The position numbers and the translations under genes are program-made. This document shows positions 27,970 to 38,300 of a stretch of 64,000 bases of DNA, piece after piece (the stretch's first letter is position 1; the number at the start of each line of letters is the position of its first letter). The stretch covers positions 1 through 64,000 of the forward strand of contig DASSPH010000017.1 in assembly GCA_035699745.1 (NCBI GenBank). Direction: 5' to 3'. The notes below the pieces were generated by a model. That model was not told the origin of the DNA, made no database searches, and saw only the letters and a list, made by a program, of their open reading frames with translations. Source of the stretch: Vicinamibacterales bacterium (GTDB lineage: Bacteria; Acidobacteriota; Vicinamibacteria; Vicinamibacterales; 2-12-FULL-66-21).

Positions 27970-29319
27970 GTGCGTGCGGCGCTGGGCCTGCTGGCCTGCG
28001 CCCTCGCCGCGCTGGTGTATCAGAACGCCCTCGACATCCCGTTCGTGTTCGACGATCGGGACACGGTCCTTCTCAACCAATCGCTGATCGCGCCGTGGGA
28101 CTGGCGCGCGGCGCTGCTCTACAACGCGGCGCGGCCGGTCACCAATCTCTCGTTCGCGGTCGATCGCGCGTTCTGGGGCTTCAGCTCCTTCGGCTTCCAC
28201 GTCACCAACACCGTCCTCCACATCGCGGTGGTCGCCCTCTTCTACGGCTGGTGCACCCGGACGCTGGGGGCGGCCGCTCAGACCGGGGACAGATCCGGGA
28301 CTGCCGCGTTTCCGTCGCCGGACTGGGCGGCGTTCTTCGCGGCGGCGGTGCTCGCGGTGCACCCGGTGATGGCCGCGGCTGTCGGATACGTGACCGCCCG
28401 GTCTGAACTGCTGGCGGCGGCGGGTTCCCTCGCGGCGCTGACCTATGCCCGGCGCGCGATCCTTCGCGGCGACCGCAAGGCCGGCATGCTCGCGGCGGCT
28501 TTCGGCGCGCTCGCGATCGGATCGAGCTCCTCCGCCGCGGCGCTGCCGCTCGTCGTCCTGGCGTTCGATGCCTGGGTCCTGCGCGATCCGGGCTGGCCGG
28601 TGCGCGCGGCGCGCATCTATGCGCCGGCGACGCTGGCGGTCGTCACTGCCGCCGCCTGGCACGCCATCGCCTCGCCGATGGCCGTCGTCCCCGAACGCGG
28701 GCTGCTTGCCAACGTGCTGACGGAGAGCCGCGTCGTGTGGCGGTATCTCGCCCTGCTGCTGGTCCCCCGCGGCCAGGCGATCGTCCACGACGTCCACTGG
28801 GTGACGTCGCCGCTCGATCCCGTGTCGATCGTGGCGTTCGCCGCGCTCGCCGCCGCCATTGGCGTTGCCGTCCTGCAGCGCCACGTCCGTCCGCTCGCCG
28901 CATTCGGCGCGGTGTGGTTCGTCGGCTCGCTCGCGCCCACCATTCTCGTGCCGGTCCGCGACGCGATGGCGGAGCATCGGCTGTATCTCGCCGCTCCGGG
29001 GCTGCTGCTGGCAGTGGCGTCGGTGACGTGGCGCGCCGTCGCCAGCGGACGGACCATTCGCTTCGCGCTTGCCGCCGTGCTGTTCGTACTTGCCGTCGCG
29101 ACCTATCGGCGCAACGAGCTCTGGTCTCGTCCGGCGGACCTCTGGGAGGAGTCGGTGCGGCGCGCGCCGGGGGCGTGGCAGGCGCACTGGGGGTACGCCG
29201 AGCTGCTCCGCGAGATCGGCCGGTGCGATCGCGCCAGGCCGGAGTACGACGCGGTGCTGCGCCTGTACTCCGGACACGCCGGCGCCCGCGCCGGGCTCGA
29301 TCTCTGCCGGCAGCGGTAG
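27970..29319 (+). CDS. TMTC-like GT-C membrane protein with C-terminal TPR
   Basis: The 449-residue protein has about nine or ten membrane segments followed by a short soluble tail with one or two TPR-like helix pairs (WQAHWGYAELLREIGRCDRA). The N-terminal loop contains FDDRD, the acidic pair expected in the first luminal loop of PMT/TMTC-type GT-C glycosyltransferases. It may therefore use a polyprenyl-phosphate sugar to modify proteins; this is inferred from architecture. The GTG start lies 22 bases after proS. It converges on the HEAT-repeat gene with six bases between stops. Confidence 0.7.
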   Translation: MRAALGLLACALAALVYQNALDIPFVFDDRDTVLLNQSLIAPWDWRAALLYNAARPVTNLSFAVDRAFWGFSSFGFHVTNTVLHIAVVALFYGWCTRTLGAAAQTGDRSGTAAFPSPDWAAFFAAAVLAVHPVMAAAVGYVTARSELLAAAGSLAALTYARRAILRGDRKAGMLAAAFGALAIGSSSSAAALPLVVLAFDAWVLRDPGWPVRAARIYAPATLAVVTAAAWHAIASPMAVVPERGLLANVLTESRVVWRYLALLLVPRGQAIVHDVHWVTSPLDPVSIVAFAALAAAIGVAVLQRHVRPLAAFGAVWFVGSLAPTILVPVRDAMAEHRLYLAAPGLLLAVASVTWRAVASGRTIRFALAAVLFVLAVATYRRNELWSRPADLWEESVRRAPGAWQAHWGYAELLREIGRCDRARPEYDAVLRLYSGHAGARAGLDLCRQR

Positions 29320-29325
29320 CGATCG

Positions 29326-30336
29326 CTACAGGCGTCCGAGCAGATCCGCCGCCGCGTCCGGCCAGCGCGACATCGTGCGCTTCACCGCCGCATGACGGCG
29401 GGTGAGTCCCTCGCGCTGCATGATGGCGCGGAACGCGGCGGCGACGTGCTCGCGCCACCAGGTGTCGCTGCTGCGCGACGACGCGTCGTAGGCGGCGGCG
29501 AGCGGCTCGAGGCAGCTCGCGTCGCCGATTTCCTCGAGCGCCGCCAGGAACGTCACCGGCAGGCGGTCCGCGCCGAGCAGGCTGTCGCGCAGATCGTAGA
29601 GCGCCAGCCGGCTGTTGCGGGACGCCAGCGCCTGATGCACCGCCCCGCGCACCGCGCGCCATTCCTCCCGCCGCACCCGATCCGCTTCCCGCTGCTCGTG
29701 CGCGCGCAGGTGATCGACCAGCCGCTGAAGGTCGGTCAGCTTTGCCGTGGAGCGTACGGCGGCCAGGGCCGCCTTGAGCGCCCCCGGCGACGCCGGCAGC
29801 CGGCCGGCCACCGCATCGCGCCACGTCGCGTCGTCGCGGCCGGGCGTCCCCGCGACGTGCGCGCTGACGTCCGCGTCGGGGTCGGTCGCGAGCAGATCGC
29901 GCACCGGCGAGCGGACGTCGCCGGGGAGATCGCGGAGCGCCTCGTACGCCGCGATGCGCACGATCGCGGCGCGGCGGCGATCGAGGGCGACGGCCACGAT
30001 CGCGTCGAGCGCGTCGCGCGCGGCATCGGGCTGCTCGGCGCCGAGAAACGCGCGGATGGCGGAGATCGCCGCGATCTGGATGGCGGCGGAGTTGTCCTCG
30101 AGCGCGGCGCGGGCCGGCGCGAGCGCGCGCGGATCGCCGGCCGCCTCGAACGCGCGGAGCATCCCGGCGCGCGTCCGTCCCGTCGCCCCGGGGAATTCCT
30201 GCAGCAGGTGTTCGACCGCCCGCTCCCCGATGACCGCCAGCCGCGCGACCGCCGCTTCACGCCCGACCTCGTCCTCGCCGCCAAGCGCCGAGATCAACTG
30301 GCGGATCTCGGCGTTGGCGGACGGGCGGATAGGCAT
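29326..30336 (-). CDS. HEAT-repeat protein of unknown function
   Basis: The 336-residue protein has no signal peptide or membrane segment. The first 150 or so residues form successive helix pairs with HEAT-like spacing (RAGMLRAFEAAGDPRAL, then AIQIAAISAIRAFLG, then RIAAYEALRDLPGD), suggesting a curved protein-binding scaffold. The C-terminal half is also alpha-helical. It lies downstream of the OmpA-family gene on the same strand, separated by a hairpin-forming repeat, so it may be expressed separately. No partner can be named. Confidence 0.75.
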   Translation of the reverse strand: MPIRPSANAEIRQLISALGGEDEVGREAAVARLAVIGERAVEHLLQEFPGATGRTRAGMLRAFEAAGDPRALAPARAALEDNSAAIQIAAISAIRAFLGAEQPDAARDALDAIVAVALDRRRAAIVRIAAYEALRDLPGDVRSPVRDLLATDPDADVSAHVAGTPGRDDATWRDAVAGRLPASPGALKAALAAVRSTAKLTDLQRLVDHLRAHEQREADRVRREEWRAVRGAVHQALASRNSRLALYDLRDSLLGADRLPVTFLAALEEIGDASCLEPLAAAYDASSRSSDTWWREHVAAAFRAIMQREGLTRRHAAVKRTMSRWPDAAADLLGRL

Positions 30337-30337
30337 T

Positions 30338-30431
30338 GGAATTTGGAAATTTGGAGATTTGGGAATTTGGAAATCTCCAAGTTACCCGATTTCACATTTC
30401 CAAATTTCCAGATTTCCAGATTTCCAAATTT
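30338..30431. repeat. 8-base ATTTGGAA/ATTTCCAG repeats forming an inverted pair
   Basis: The left half repeats words such as ATTTGGAA and ATTTGGAG. The right half repeats ATTTCCAA and ATTTCCAG. The halves are complementary and can form a long A/T-rich hairpin directly after the stop of the OmpA-family gene. This is a notably A/T-rich island in the window. Confidence 0.85.
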
Positions 30432-32154
30432 ATTGAATTCTGACCACGAGCGCGGCGCGGCGGTTCAGCCGCCGGGTCTCTTCGCGCGCGTTGTCGAACT
30501 TCGGGCGCTCCTCGCCGTAGCTGACGGTGCGCAGCCGATCCGCCCCGATGCCGCGGCTGGCGAGATACTCGCGGACGGCGGCGGCGCGGCGTTCGCCGAG
30601 CGCGAGGTTGTATTCCGCCGTACCGATGTTGCAGGTGTGCCCCTCGATCTCGAGGCGCAGCCCGGCGTTCTCCTGCAGCGCTCGCACCGCTTCGTCCAGC
30701 GCGCGCGTCGCCTCCGGCCGCAGGCTGTAGCGGTCGAAATCGAAGTGGACGTCCTCGAACACCACTTCCTTCACCGCCTCGCGCATCACCTGGATGGTGA
30801 CCACGTCCGACGCCGAGCCCCCCTTGCCGTCGCTGACGCGGACCGTGACCGGCACGGGGCCTTCGACCATCGGCGCCGTCCACGGCGTCTGCCGCGCCGC
30901 CGCGGTCGTGAGCGAGCCCGCGGGCGCGCTCCAGGCGTACGTCAGCGCATCGCCGTCCGGATCCTGCGCGTCTGCCGCGACCGTCGACGTGCGGCCGACG
31001 AACACGGTGCAGGGCTGACACGACGCCCGTACCGTCGGCGGCCGGTTCTGCGGCGCTGGCGGCGGTGGCGGCGGAGGCGGCGGCGGTGCGGGCGCCACGA
31101 ACACGCGCGCGCCGGGGTGGTAGCCGATGCGCCCGACGACGTCCATGCGATCGCCGGCGCCGTTGGTGAACTGGCGCAGGAACTCGTCGCGCGATCGCGT
31201 GGTGGCGCGCCACGTCCAGCCCGCCCCGGCGAAGAAGCCGTTCCGATGCTGCCAGGTCAATCCGAGATTCACGTTCACCGGCGACTTCATCTCGTAGGTG
31301 AAGTTCGCCGGGGCGAACGAGCCGTCTTCGCCGAGCAGCAGCATCCTGGTGCTCAGCGACCGGTTCGCATAGGCTTCGCCATCGATTTCCGCAGTGACGC
31401 GCAGCGCCCGGCGTGACGGGAAGGCGGCGCCGGCGCCCCAGCGGAAGCCGTTGGTCTCCTCCACTTCGTCCGGCTCGCCGCGAACGATGTATCCGGCGTA
31501 GCCGGACAGCTCGACGCGCGCGTTCAGCTCCTTGCTGAGAATCGCGTCGAACGCGAAGTCCGCCTTGCCGGTGCCCGCGCCGCTCTCCGTATCGCCGGTC
31601 GGCGCTTTGACCATCAGCCGCAGGGCGAATGCCGCCGGCTGCTGCCGCCATTCCGACAGCAGGTTGATCTTGCCGCCGAGCCACAGATCGCCGACGTTGT
31701 TGCCGCTCCACGCTCGCCGCGCGAGCGGGTTCTGCACGACGAATCCGCCCGCCTGGCGGTTGGCCTCCAGCGCCGACCCGCTGGCCGACGCCAGGAACAG
31801 CGGACGCACGTCCCGATCGATGCGGTTGACGACGACCAGCGAGCCGAACAGCTCGAGACGATCCTTGACCCCGATCCCGAACGTCACCGGCCAGTTGGAC
31901 ACGTCGGTGAATCCCTGGTCGTCGTCAAAGTTGACGCGATACGCGCTGAGCGACCATTTGCGGTGCGGCAGAATCTCGGCGGTAGGCACGTACCAGAGTC
32001 CCGTGTCACCGAGGAAGGTGGTGGTGGCTGGCCGGGTCTCCGTGGCCGCCGGCGGCGCGTCAGGGGCGGTCGTGGCGGGCGCCTGTGCCGCCGCCGTCGC
32101 CGACACAGCCAGGAGCGCCAGGAGCGACGCTCCAAGGGACAGGAACCGTCTCAT
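30430..32154 (-). CDS. OmpA-family outer membrane protein with beta-barrel and PKD-like domain
   Basis: The 574-residue protein has a signal peptide (ending near TAAAQA), then an aromatic-alternating region of about 300 residues that probably forms a beta-barrel. A Pro-rich linker with a run of prolines follows, then a PKD-like domain (DPDGDALTYAWS) and a C-terminal OmpA peptidoglycan-binding domain (HFDFDRYSLRPEA, IEGHTCNIGTAEYN, NRRAALVV). It should tether the outer membrane to peptidoglycan. ATG at 32154 is chosen over 32169 because GAGGTG precedes it and the signal peptide then begins at once. Confidence 0.85.
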   Translation of the reverse strand: MRRFLSLGASLLALLAVSATAAAQAPATTAPDAPPAATETRPATTTFLGDTGLWYVPTAEILPHRKWSLSAYRVNFDDDQGFTDVSNWPVTFGIGVKDRLELFGSLVVVNRIDRDVRPLFLASASGSALEANRQAGGFVVQNPLARRAWSGNNVGDLWLGGKINLLSEWRQQPAAFALRLMVKAPTGDTESGAGTGKADFAFDAILSKELNARVELSGYAGYIVRGEPDEVEETNGFRWGAGAAFPSRRALRVTAEIDGEAYANRSLSTRMLLLGEDGSFAPANFTYEMKSPVNVNLGLTWQHRNGFFAGAGWTWRATTRSRDEFLRQFTNGAGDRMDVVGRIGYHPGARVFVAPAPPPPPPPPPPAPQNRPPTVRASCQPCTVFVGRTSTVAADAQDPDGDALTYAWSAPAGSLTTAAARQTPWTAPMVEGPVPVTVRVSDGKGGSASDVVTIQVMREAVKEVVFEDVHFDFDRYSLRPEATRALDEAVRALQENAGLRLEIEGHTCNIGTAEYNLALGERRAAAVREYLASRGIGADRLRTVSYGEERPKFDNAREETRRLNRRAALVVRIQ

Positions 32155-32229
32155 AATCCGACACCTCATCTGTAGCCATGGTAGAGGTTCGCCCGATCTG
32201 TGTCAAAACAAACACAACCCCCGACACAG

Positions 32230-32289
32230 CCGGAAGCCGGTAGCCGGCAGCCGGTAGCCGGTAGCTGGAAGCTGGAAGCTGGAAGCTGG
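32230..32289. repeat. 7-base repeat (AGCCGGT then AGCTGGA) downstream of tatC
   Basis: About four units of AGCCGGT/AGCCGGC are followed by about four units of AGCTGGA, ending just before the tatC stop. The change of word partway through the array mirrors the composite array after pilB. Confidence 0.85.
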
Positions 32290-32295
32290 TCGCCG

Positions 32296-33099
32296 TCAGT
32301 CCGCGTCAGGGAGCCGGCGGCGCTGGAACACGAACGCGATGCCGATGCTGAGGATGTAGAGCACGATCATCGGCGCCGCCATCATGACCTGCGACATCAT
32401 GTCGGTCCCCGGGCTGATGACTGCCGCCACGATGAAGATCGCGAGGAACGCGTACTTGAAATACTTCATCAGGAAGCGCGCCGAGATCACTCCCATTCGC
32501 GCCAGCACGAAGACCAGCGTCGGCATCTCGAAGATCAGGCCGAAGCCCAGGATCATCTTGCTGTACATGGAGAACGCTTCGTCGACCTTGGGCACGAAGA
32601 TCATGTAGTCGTTCGCGAAGCTCCCGAAGAAGGTCCACGTCCACGGGAACGCGATGTAGTGCGCGAACAGGCCGCCGGTGGTGAAGAAGATCGTCGACAT
32701 GACGACGAAGGGGATCGCGAACTTCTTCTCGTGCGTGTACAGCCCGGGGGCGATGAACTTCCAGACCTGCCAGAGGATCAACGGCGACGCCAGGAAGATG
32801 CCGACGAGGAAGCCGATCTTGACGTAGAGCATGAACGGCTCGGCGCCGCTCGTGTACTGCAGGTGCGCGGACGGCCCCAGCACCTGCTGCATCGGCCGCA
32901 TGATGAAGTCGAAGATCTTGCCGATGAACACGTAGGCGACGACGCAGCCGGCGATCAGGGAGTAGACGATGTAGATGAGCCGTTTCCGGAGCTCGTCGAG
33001 ATGCTCCAGAAACGACATCTTCGCGCCGGTCTCGTCTAACGACTCGGCCTCGAGATCGTCGTCACCCGGCGTGGCGCTGGGAAAAGGAACGAGCGCCAT
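32296..33099 (-). CDS. tatC: Sec-independent protein translocase TatC
   Basis: The 267-residue protein is the polytopic receptor of the twin-arginine translocase. The conserved N-terminal motif FLEHLDELRKRL, the first-loop region and six hydrophobic segments are present, ending with a short charged tail. An acidic N-terminal extension of about 27 residues precedes the motif. It follows tatA after nine bases, so the two form an operon. Folded, often cofactor-bound proteins with RR leaders would be exported. Confidence 0.95.
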   Translation of the reverse strand: MALVPFPSATPGDDDLEAESLDETGAKMSFLEHLDELRKRLIYIVYSLIAGCVVAYVFIGKIFDFIMRPMQQVLGPSAHLQYTSGAEPFMLYVKIGFLVGIFLASPLILWQVWKFIAPGLYTHEKKFAIPFVVMSTIFFTTGGLFAHYIAFPWTWTFFGSFANDYMIFVPKVDEAFSMYSKMILGFGLIFEMPTLVFVLARMGVISARFLMKYFKYAFLAIFIVAAVISPGTDMMSQVMMAAPMIVLYILSIGIAFVFQRRRLPDAD

Positions 33100-33108
33100 G
33101 GCTGGACG

Positions 33109-33420
<312 letters not shown>

Positions 33421-33430
33421 ATCCGCGGAT

Positions 33431-33436
33431 TATACT
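33431..33436 (+). promoter_or_regulatory. Candidate -10 element for the S41 peptidase gene
   Basis: TATACT lies in an A/T-rich patch between the divergent starts and about 20 bases before the peptidase start. No good -35 hexamer is seen at 17 bases, so the promoter call is weak. Any promoter here would overlap the tatA start region. Confidence 0.35.
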
Positions 33437-33454
33437 CCCGAAAAGTCTGCTACG

Positions 33455-35089
33455 ATGCGATCCATGCGTACTCCCCGGTTTTTGTCGGTGGCGGCCCTGG
33501 CCGTGCTCCTGTCGGCCCTCGCGGGCGGGTTTTTCGGCAGTTCCGCGCAGGTGACGCAGGACCAGGTCGCCCAGCAGTACCGGGTGTTCACTGCCGCCCT
33601 GGATGCCGTCGACCGGGAATACGCCGAGCCCCTCGCCTCCGACCGACTGATCTATGACGCCGTCGGCGGAATGCTCCAGACGCTCGATCCGCACTCCAGC
33701 TTTTTCGACCCCCGCAGCTATGCGCAGATGCGCGAGCGGCAGGAGGGCAAGTACTACGGCATCGGCCTGTCGATCCAGGCGATTGACGGGGACATCACCG
33801 TCATGTCCCTGTTCGAAGGTTCGCCCGCCTATCGCGCCGGTATCCGGCGCGGCGACGTCATCGCCCGCGTGAAGGGGGAAGACGCCAAGAACTGGACGAC
33901 CGAGCAGACGGCGCGCCAGCTGAAAGGGCCGAAGGGCACCAAGGTCAATATCTCGATCCGGCGTCCCGGCTACGACAAGCTGATCGAGATGGAAGTCGAA
34001 CGCGACGAAGTCAACATCGTCACCGTCCGCGGCGCCTTCATGCTCGACGGGCAGACCGGCTATATCAAGCTCGGGGACTTCTCCGAGACGTCCGACAAGG
34101 AAGTCGGCGACGCGCTCGAGAAGCTCAAGGGGCAGGGGATGAAGCGCCTGGTGTTCGACCTGCGCGACAACCCCGGCGGTCCGCTCGATCAGGCGATCAA
34201 GATCGCCAACCGGTTCCTGCCGCGCGGCGACATGATCGTCTACACCCGCGGGCGCGTGCAGAACGCCGATCAGGATTACCGCGGCACCGACGAGCCGGAT
34301 TTCACCGGTCCGCTGATGGTGCTCGTCAACCGCCAGAGCGCCAGCGCCTCGGAAATCGTCTCGGGCGCGATTCAGGATCACGATCGCGGCCTGGTCGTCG
34401 GCGAAACGACGTTCGGCAAGGCGCTCGTGCAGTCGGTCTACCGCATCAGCGAAGGGGCCGGGCTCGCGCTGACCACCGGGCGCTACTTCACGCCGAGCGG
34501 CCGCATGATTCAGCGGCCGTGGGACAACGCCTTCGACGAGTACCTCACCTACTCGCTGCGCGAGCAGACCGAGAAGCGCGAGCACAACCCGGCGCAGCTC
34601 AAATACACCGACGCCGGCCGGAAGGTCTACAGCGGCGGCGGCATCGAGCCGGACAAGTTCTTCGTCGGCCCGGTGCAGGGATACAACCCGACGCGCTTCG
34701 GCCGCTCCCTCGTGGCGCGCGCCGCGTTCGCGAACTTCGCCGAGCGGTTCTACGCCGAAGGGGACACCCGGATGAGCGCGGCGAGCGAGGGGCGCACGCG
34801 TCTGGCGCGCGGCTTCACGATCACCGACACGATGCTCTCGGAGTTCAAGTCGTTCCTGCAGACCGAACAGAAGCTGAAGATCGACGACGCGGCGTTCGCC
34901 AGGGACCTCGACTTCATCAAGGCGATGATGCACTTCGAGATCGACGTCGCGCTCTTCGGCATCGGCGAGGCGCAGAAGAACCTGATTGCCAAGGATCCGC
35001 AGGCGCAGTTCGCGCTGACGCAGTTCGGCGAGGCGGTGAAGCTGACCGAGCTCGCGCGCAACCGGACGGCGAGCAAGGGCGGTAATTAA
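33455..35089 (+). CDS. CtpA-like S41 family carboxyl-terminal processing protease
   Basis: The 544-residue protein has an N-terminal signal or anchor (RFLSVAALAVLLSAL), a helical segment (YAEPLASDRLIYDAVGGML), a PDZ domain (IGLSIQAIDG to GDVIARVKG) and a serine protease core. The catalytic Ser is in RQSASASEIVSGA and the catalytic Lys in TTFGKALVQ. It probably trims periplasmic proteins at their C-termini. ATG at 33455 and 33464 are both in frame, and neither has a strong ribosome binding site. The tail of about 150 residues beyond the protease core is helical. Confidence 0.9.
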   Translation: MRSMRTPRFLSVAALAVLLSALAGGFFGSSAQVTQDQVAQQYRVFTAALDAVDREYAEPLASDRLIYDAVGGMLQTLDPHSSFFDPRSYAQMRERQEGKYYGIGLSIQAIDGDITVMSLFEGSPAYRAGIRRGDVIARVKGEDAKNWTTEQTARQLKGPKGTKVNISIRRPGYDKLIEMEVERDEVNIVTVRGAFMLDGQTGYIKLGDFSETSDKEVGDALEKLKGQGMKRLVFDLRDNPGGPLDQAIKIANRFLPRGDMIVYTRGRVQNADQDYRGTDEPDFTGPLMVLVNRQSASASEIVSGAIQDHDRGLVVGETTFGKALVQSVYRISEGAGLALTTGRYFTPSGRMIQRPWDNAFDEYLTYSLREQTEKREHNPAQLKYTDAGRKVYSGGGIEPDKFFVGPVQGYNPTRFGRSLVARAAFANFAERFYAEGDTRMSAASEGRTRLARGFTITDTMLSEFKSFLQTEQKLKIDDAAFARDLDFIKAMMHFEIDVALFGIGEAQKNLIAKDPQAQFALTQFGEAVKLTELARNRTASKGGN

Positions 35090-35331
35090 CGCTTTGGTCG
35101 TTGCACCTATTACTGGTGTTCTCGGATAGTACTTGCCCCTAGGTATGGGGCCTTGCTAGACTGACCGCCGTTCGCCGGCCCCAGGGGCCACTTCGCCTGT
35201 CGCGGGGTGTGGGGGCTGGCTGTTTCGGTCGTTGTCCAGTCGTTTCCTGACAATCTGTCGCGTCGAAGCGAACCCAGCCGCTTCCGTGCATTGGTGTGTC
35301 CGGAGCTGAACGTCCGGCCGGGTTATCCACT
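35090..35331. other. Spacer before smc: no gene seen, palindromes present
   Basis: This 242-base spacer has no plausible ORF or tRNA. It contains the perfect palindrome GGCCCC-A-GGGGCC at 35177-35189 and a weaker CCCCTAGGTATGGGG hairpin at about 35136-35150. Neither has a T run, so terminator activity is uncertain. Possible promoter words (TTGCAC with ATAGTA at a 19-base spacing) are weak. Confidence 0.5.
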
Positions 35332-38300
35332 ATGCGTTTGAACCGCCTCGAAATCGCCGGCTTCAAGAGTTTTCCCGATCGCTCCGAGCTCGCCTTCGAC
35401 ACCGGTGTGACCGCCATCGTCGGTCCCAACGGCTGCGGGAAGAGCAACGTCGTCGACGCCATCACCTGGGTGCTGGGCGAGCAGAGCGCCAAGAGCCTGC
35501 GCGGCGACCACATGCAGGACGTGATCTTCCAGGGCAGTGACGCGCGGAAGCCGACCTCGGCGGCGGAGGTGCGGCTGCGGCTGAGCGGCGTCGCGTCGCG
35601 CGTGCCCGGCAACGGCAGCGTCACGACGCTGCGCGAGAAGCCGATGTTCGCGGGAGTCGCGGGCGCGCCGGTCGGCGAAGCGATGGCGGTCACGGCAATC
35701 GAGGCGGCGCCGGCGGCGGACGCGTCCGGTGAAGCGGTCGACGAGGGGCCGCTGATCGTGCGGGACGTCGAGCTGTCGCGGCGGCTGTACCGGTCGGGTG
35801 AGAGCGAATACCTGATCGACGGCGAGGTCGTGCGCCTGAAGGACGTCCAGGATCTGCTGATGGATGCGGGTCTCGGCGTGAAGGCCTACGCGGTCATCGA
35901 GCAGGGGAAGATCGGGCAGATTCTGAGCGCGCGCCCGACCGATCGGCGGCAGTTGATCGAGGAGGCGGCGGGGATCACGAAGTACAAGAGCCGCCGCCGC
36001 GCCGCGGAGCTGAAGCTCGAGGCGGCCCAGCAGAACCTCACGCGCGTCGACGACATCATCTTCGAGGTGGAGAAACAGCGGGGGGCGCTGAAGCGCCAGG
36101 CGGCGAAGGCGCGCCGCTACAAGCGCCTGCGCGAGGAGCTGCGGCGCTGGGAGAAGGTCCAGTTCGCGCAGCGCTACCGCCTGCTGGGCGCCGCCATCGA
36201 GTCGGCGCGCGCCCGCCTGTCCGACGCCCGCGCGCGGGAAGCCGCGGCGGCGGCGCACGTCGCCGAGGTGGAAGCGTCGCTCGAGCGGCTGCGGCTGGAG
36301 CTGACCGAGGCGGATGCACGGACGACGGCGGCGCGCGAGGCGGCGCATGCCCGCGAGCTGTCGATCGGCCGGCTGCAGCAGCAGGTCGCGTTCGACAAGC
36401 AGCAGGTCGAGTCGCTGGCGGCCGCGGCGACGGCGCTCGACGCCGAGATTGCGGCGCTCGAGGCGCGGCGCGAGCCGGCGCGGGTCGAGCTGGACGCGCG
36501 GCGCGACGCGGCGTCACGCGCCGTCGAGGAGCGCACCCGCGCCGCGGAGGCGCTGGCGCAGGAAGAAGAAAGCTACGCGATCGCCAACCGGAACATCGAG
36601 GGGCTCGAGGCCGACGTCGAGGCGGCGCGCAGCGAGGTCTACGCCGCGGTCAACGCCGCGACCGCGCTGCGCCACGCGCTGGAACATGCCGCGGCCGCGC
36701 GGGCGCGGATCGGCGAGCAGCTCGCCAAGCTGGACGTCGAGCGGAACGATCTCCAGGTGGAGGCGCAGCGGGCGGCCGGCGAGCGGGTCGCCGCGGAGGA
36801 GTCGCTGCGCCGGTCCCGCGCGTCGATGGAGACGCTGCACGTCGAGCGCGCGGGACGCGAATCGGAGCTGTCGGTGGCGCGCGCCAGCCGGGAGGCGCTG
36901 GCCCGCGAGCTGCGGACCCGCGAGCACGATCTCGCCGGGGTGGCGGCGCGGCTGACGTCGCTCCAGGAGCTCGACGCGGCGCGCGCCGAATACGGCGAAG
37001 GGGCGCGCGTCATCCTGGCGGAGTCCGGCGAGGCGGTGCCGCACCTCGGCTCGGTGGCGGACTACGTCGAGGTCGAACAGCAGCACGAGCGCGCGGTCGA
37101 CGCGGCCCTCGGCGACCTGCTTCAGTACGTCGTCGTCCGCACCCATGACGATGCGGCGGCGGGCCTCGCGTTCGCGCGCGAGCGCGGCGCCGGACGGGTC
37201 GGGTTCCTCGTGGTTGGCGAGTCGCCCGCCGAGGCGGTGCGGGCGCTGATCGCCGACGTCCATCTCGCCGGCTCTCGCGGCGACGCGGTGGCCTACGCGA
37301 TCGAGACCGGCGGCATCGCGGCGACGCCGGACGGAGAAGTGTTCCGGGGCGCGCGCCGCGTCGAGGGGGGCACGCCCGGCGAGGCGCGCAGCATCCTCAC
37401 GACCAAGCGCGAGATCAAGGAGCTGCGCGAGCGCGCCGAGTCGCTCGAGGCGGTGCTCGCGCGCATGCGTGACGAGGCCGGCAATCTCGACGTCGCGATC
37501 GCCGCCGCCGAATCGGCGATCGCGTCGGTGCAGGGAGAACTGCACCGCCAGGAAAAGGCGATCGTCGGATTCGATCTGCAGGTGACGGCGGCGGGGGATG
37601 CCGCCGAGCGCGTGGCGCGCAAGCAGGAGCAGATCGCGATCGAGCGGCGCACGGCGGAAGAGGAGCTGCGCGCGCAGGAGCAGCGCGCGGAGGAAGCGCG
37701 CCAGTCGATCCAGCGGATCGAGACCGAGCAGCGCGCCGCGGACGAGCAGCTCTCGGCGGCGCAGCGCAGGCTGTTCGAGGCCCGCGAGTCCGCCAGCCAG
37801 CAGGCCCGCGTCACCGCCGAAGCCAAGGCGTCGCACGCCGCGCTCGTCGAGCGCACCAGCGCGCTGGCGATCGAGGTGCAGCGGCTGGAGGAGGCGGCCC
37901 GCGAGCTCGCGGAGCGCGCGGTTGCCCGCGCTTCCGAGCTGCAGCGCAATGCCGCCCGCCGCGAGGATCTGCGCGCCGCCATCGCGGCGTCGGAGCGGGA
38001 ACTGGACGAAGGACTCCGCACGTTCGACGAGCTGAAGGAGGCGGTGCGGACCGCCGACGAGGCGTCGCAGGCGCTGCGCGCCGTGTTCGACGAGCAGGAG
38101 CTGCGGATTCGTGAAGCGCGCCGGGCGCTCGAGTCGGTCCGCGAGGAGGCCGGGCAGCTCGAGGTGCAGCGCGCGACCGCGGAGTCGGACCTCTCGCACC
38201 TGGCGTCCTCCTGCCAGGAGAACACGCAGGCGTCGCTCGATGACGTCGCCGCCGAAGTGGCGCAGATGGAAGCCGACGGCCTGCTCGCGAGCCCCAAGGC

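Noticed and set aside
35090-35331. Structured RNA or tRNA gene in the spacer before smc
   Set aside because: Palindromes are present, but no cloverleaf, no T-loop motif and no terminator T run.
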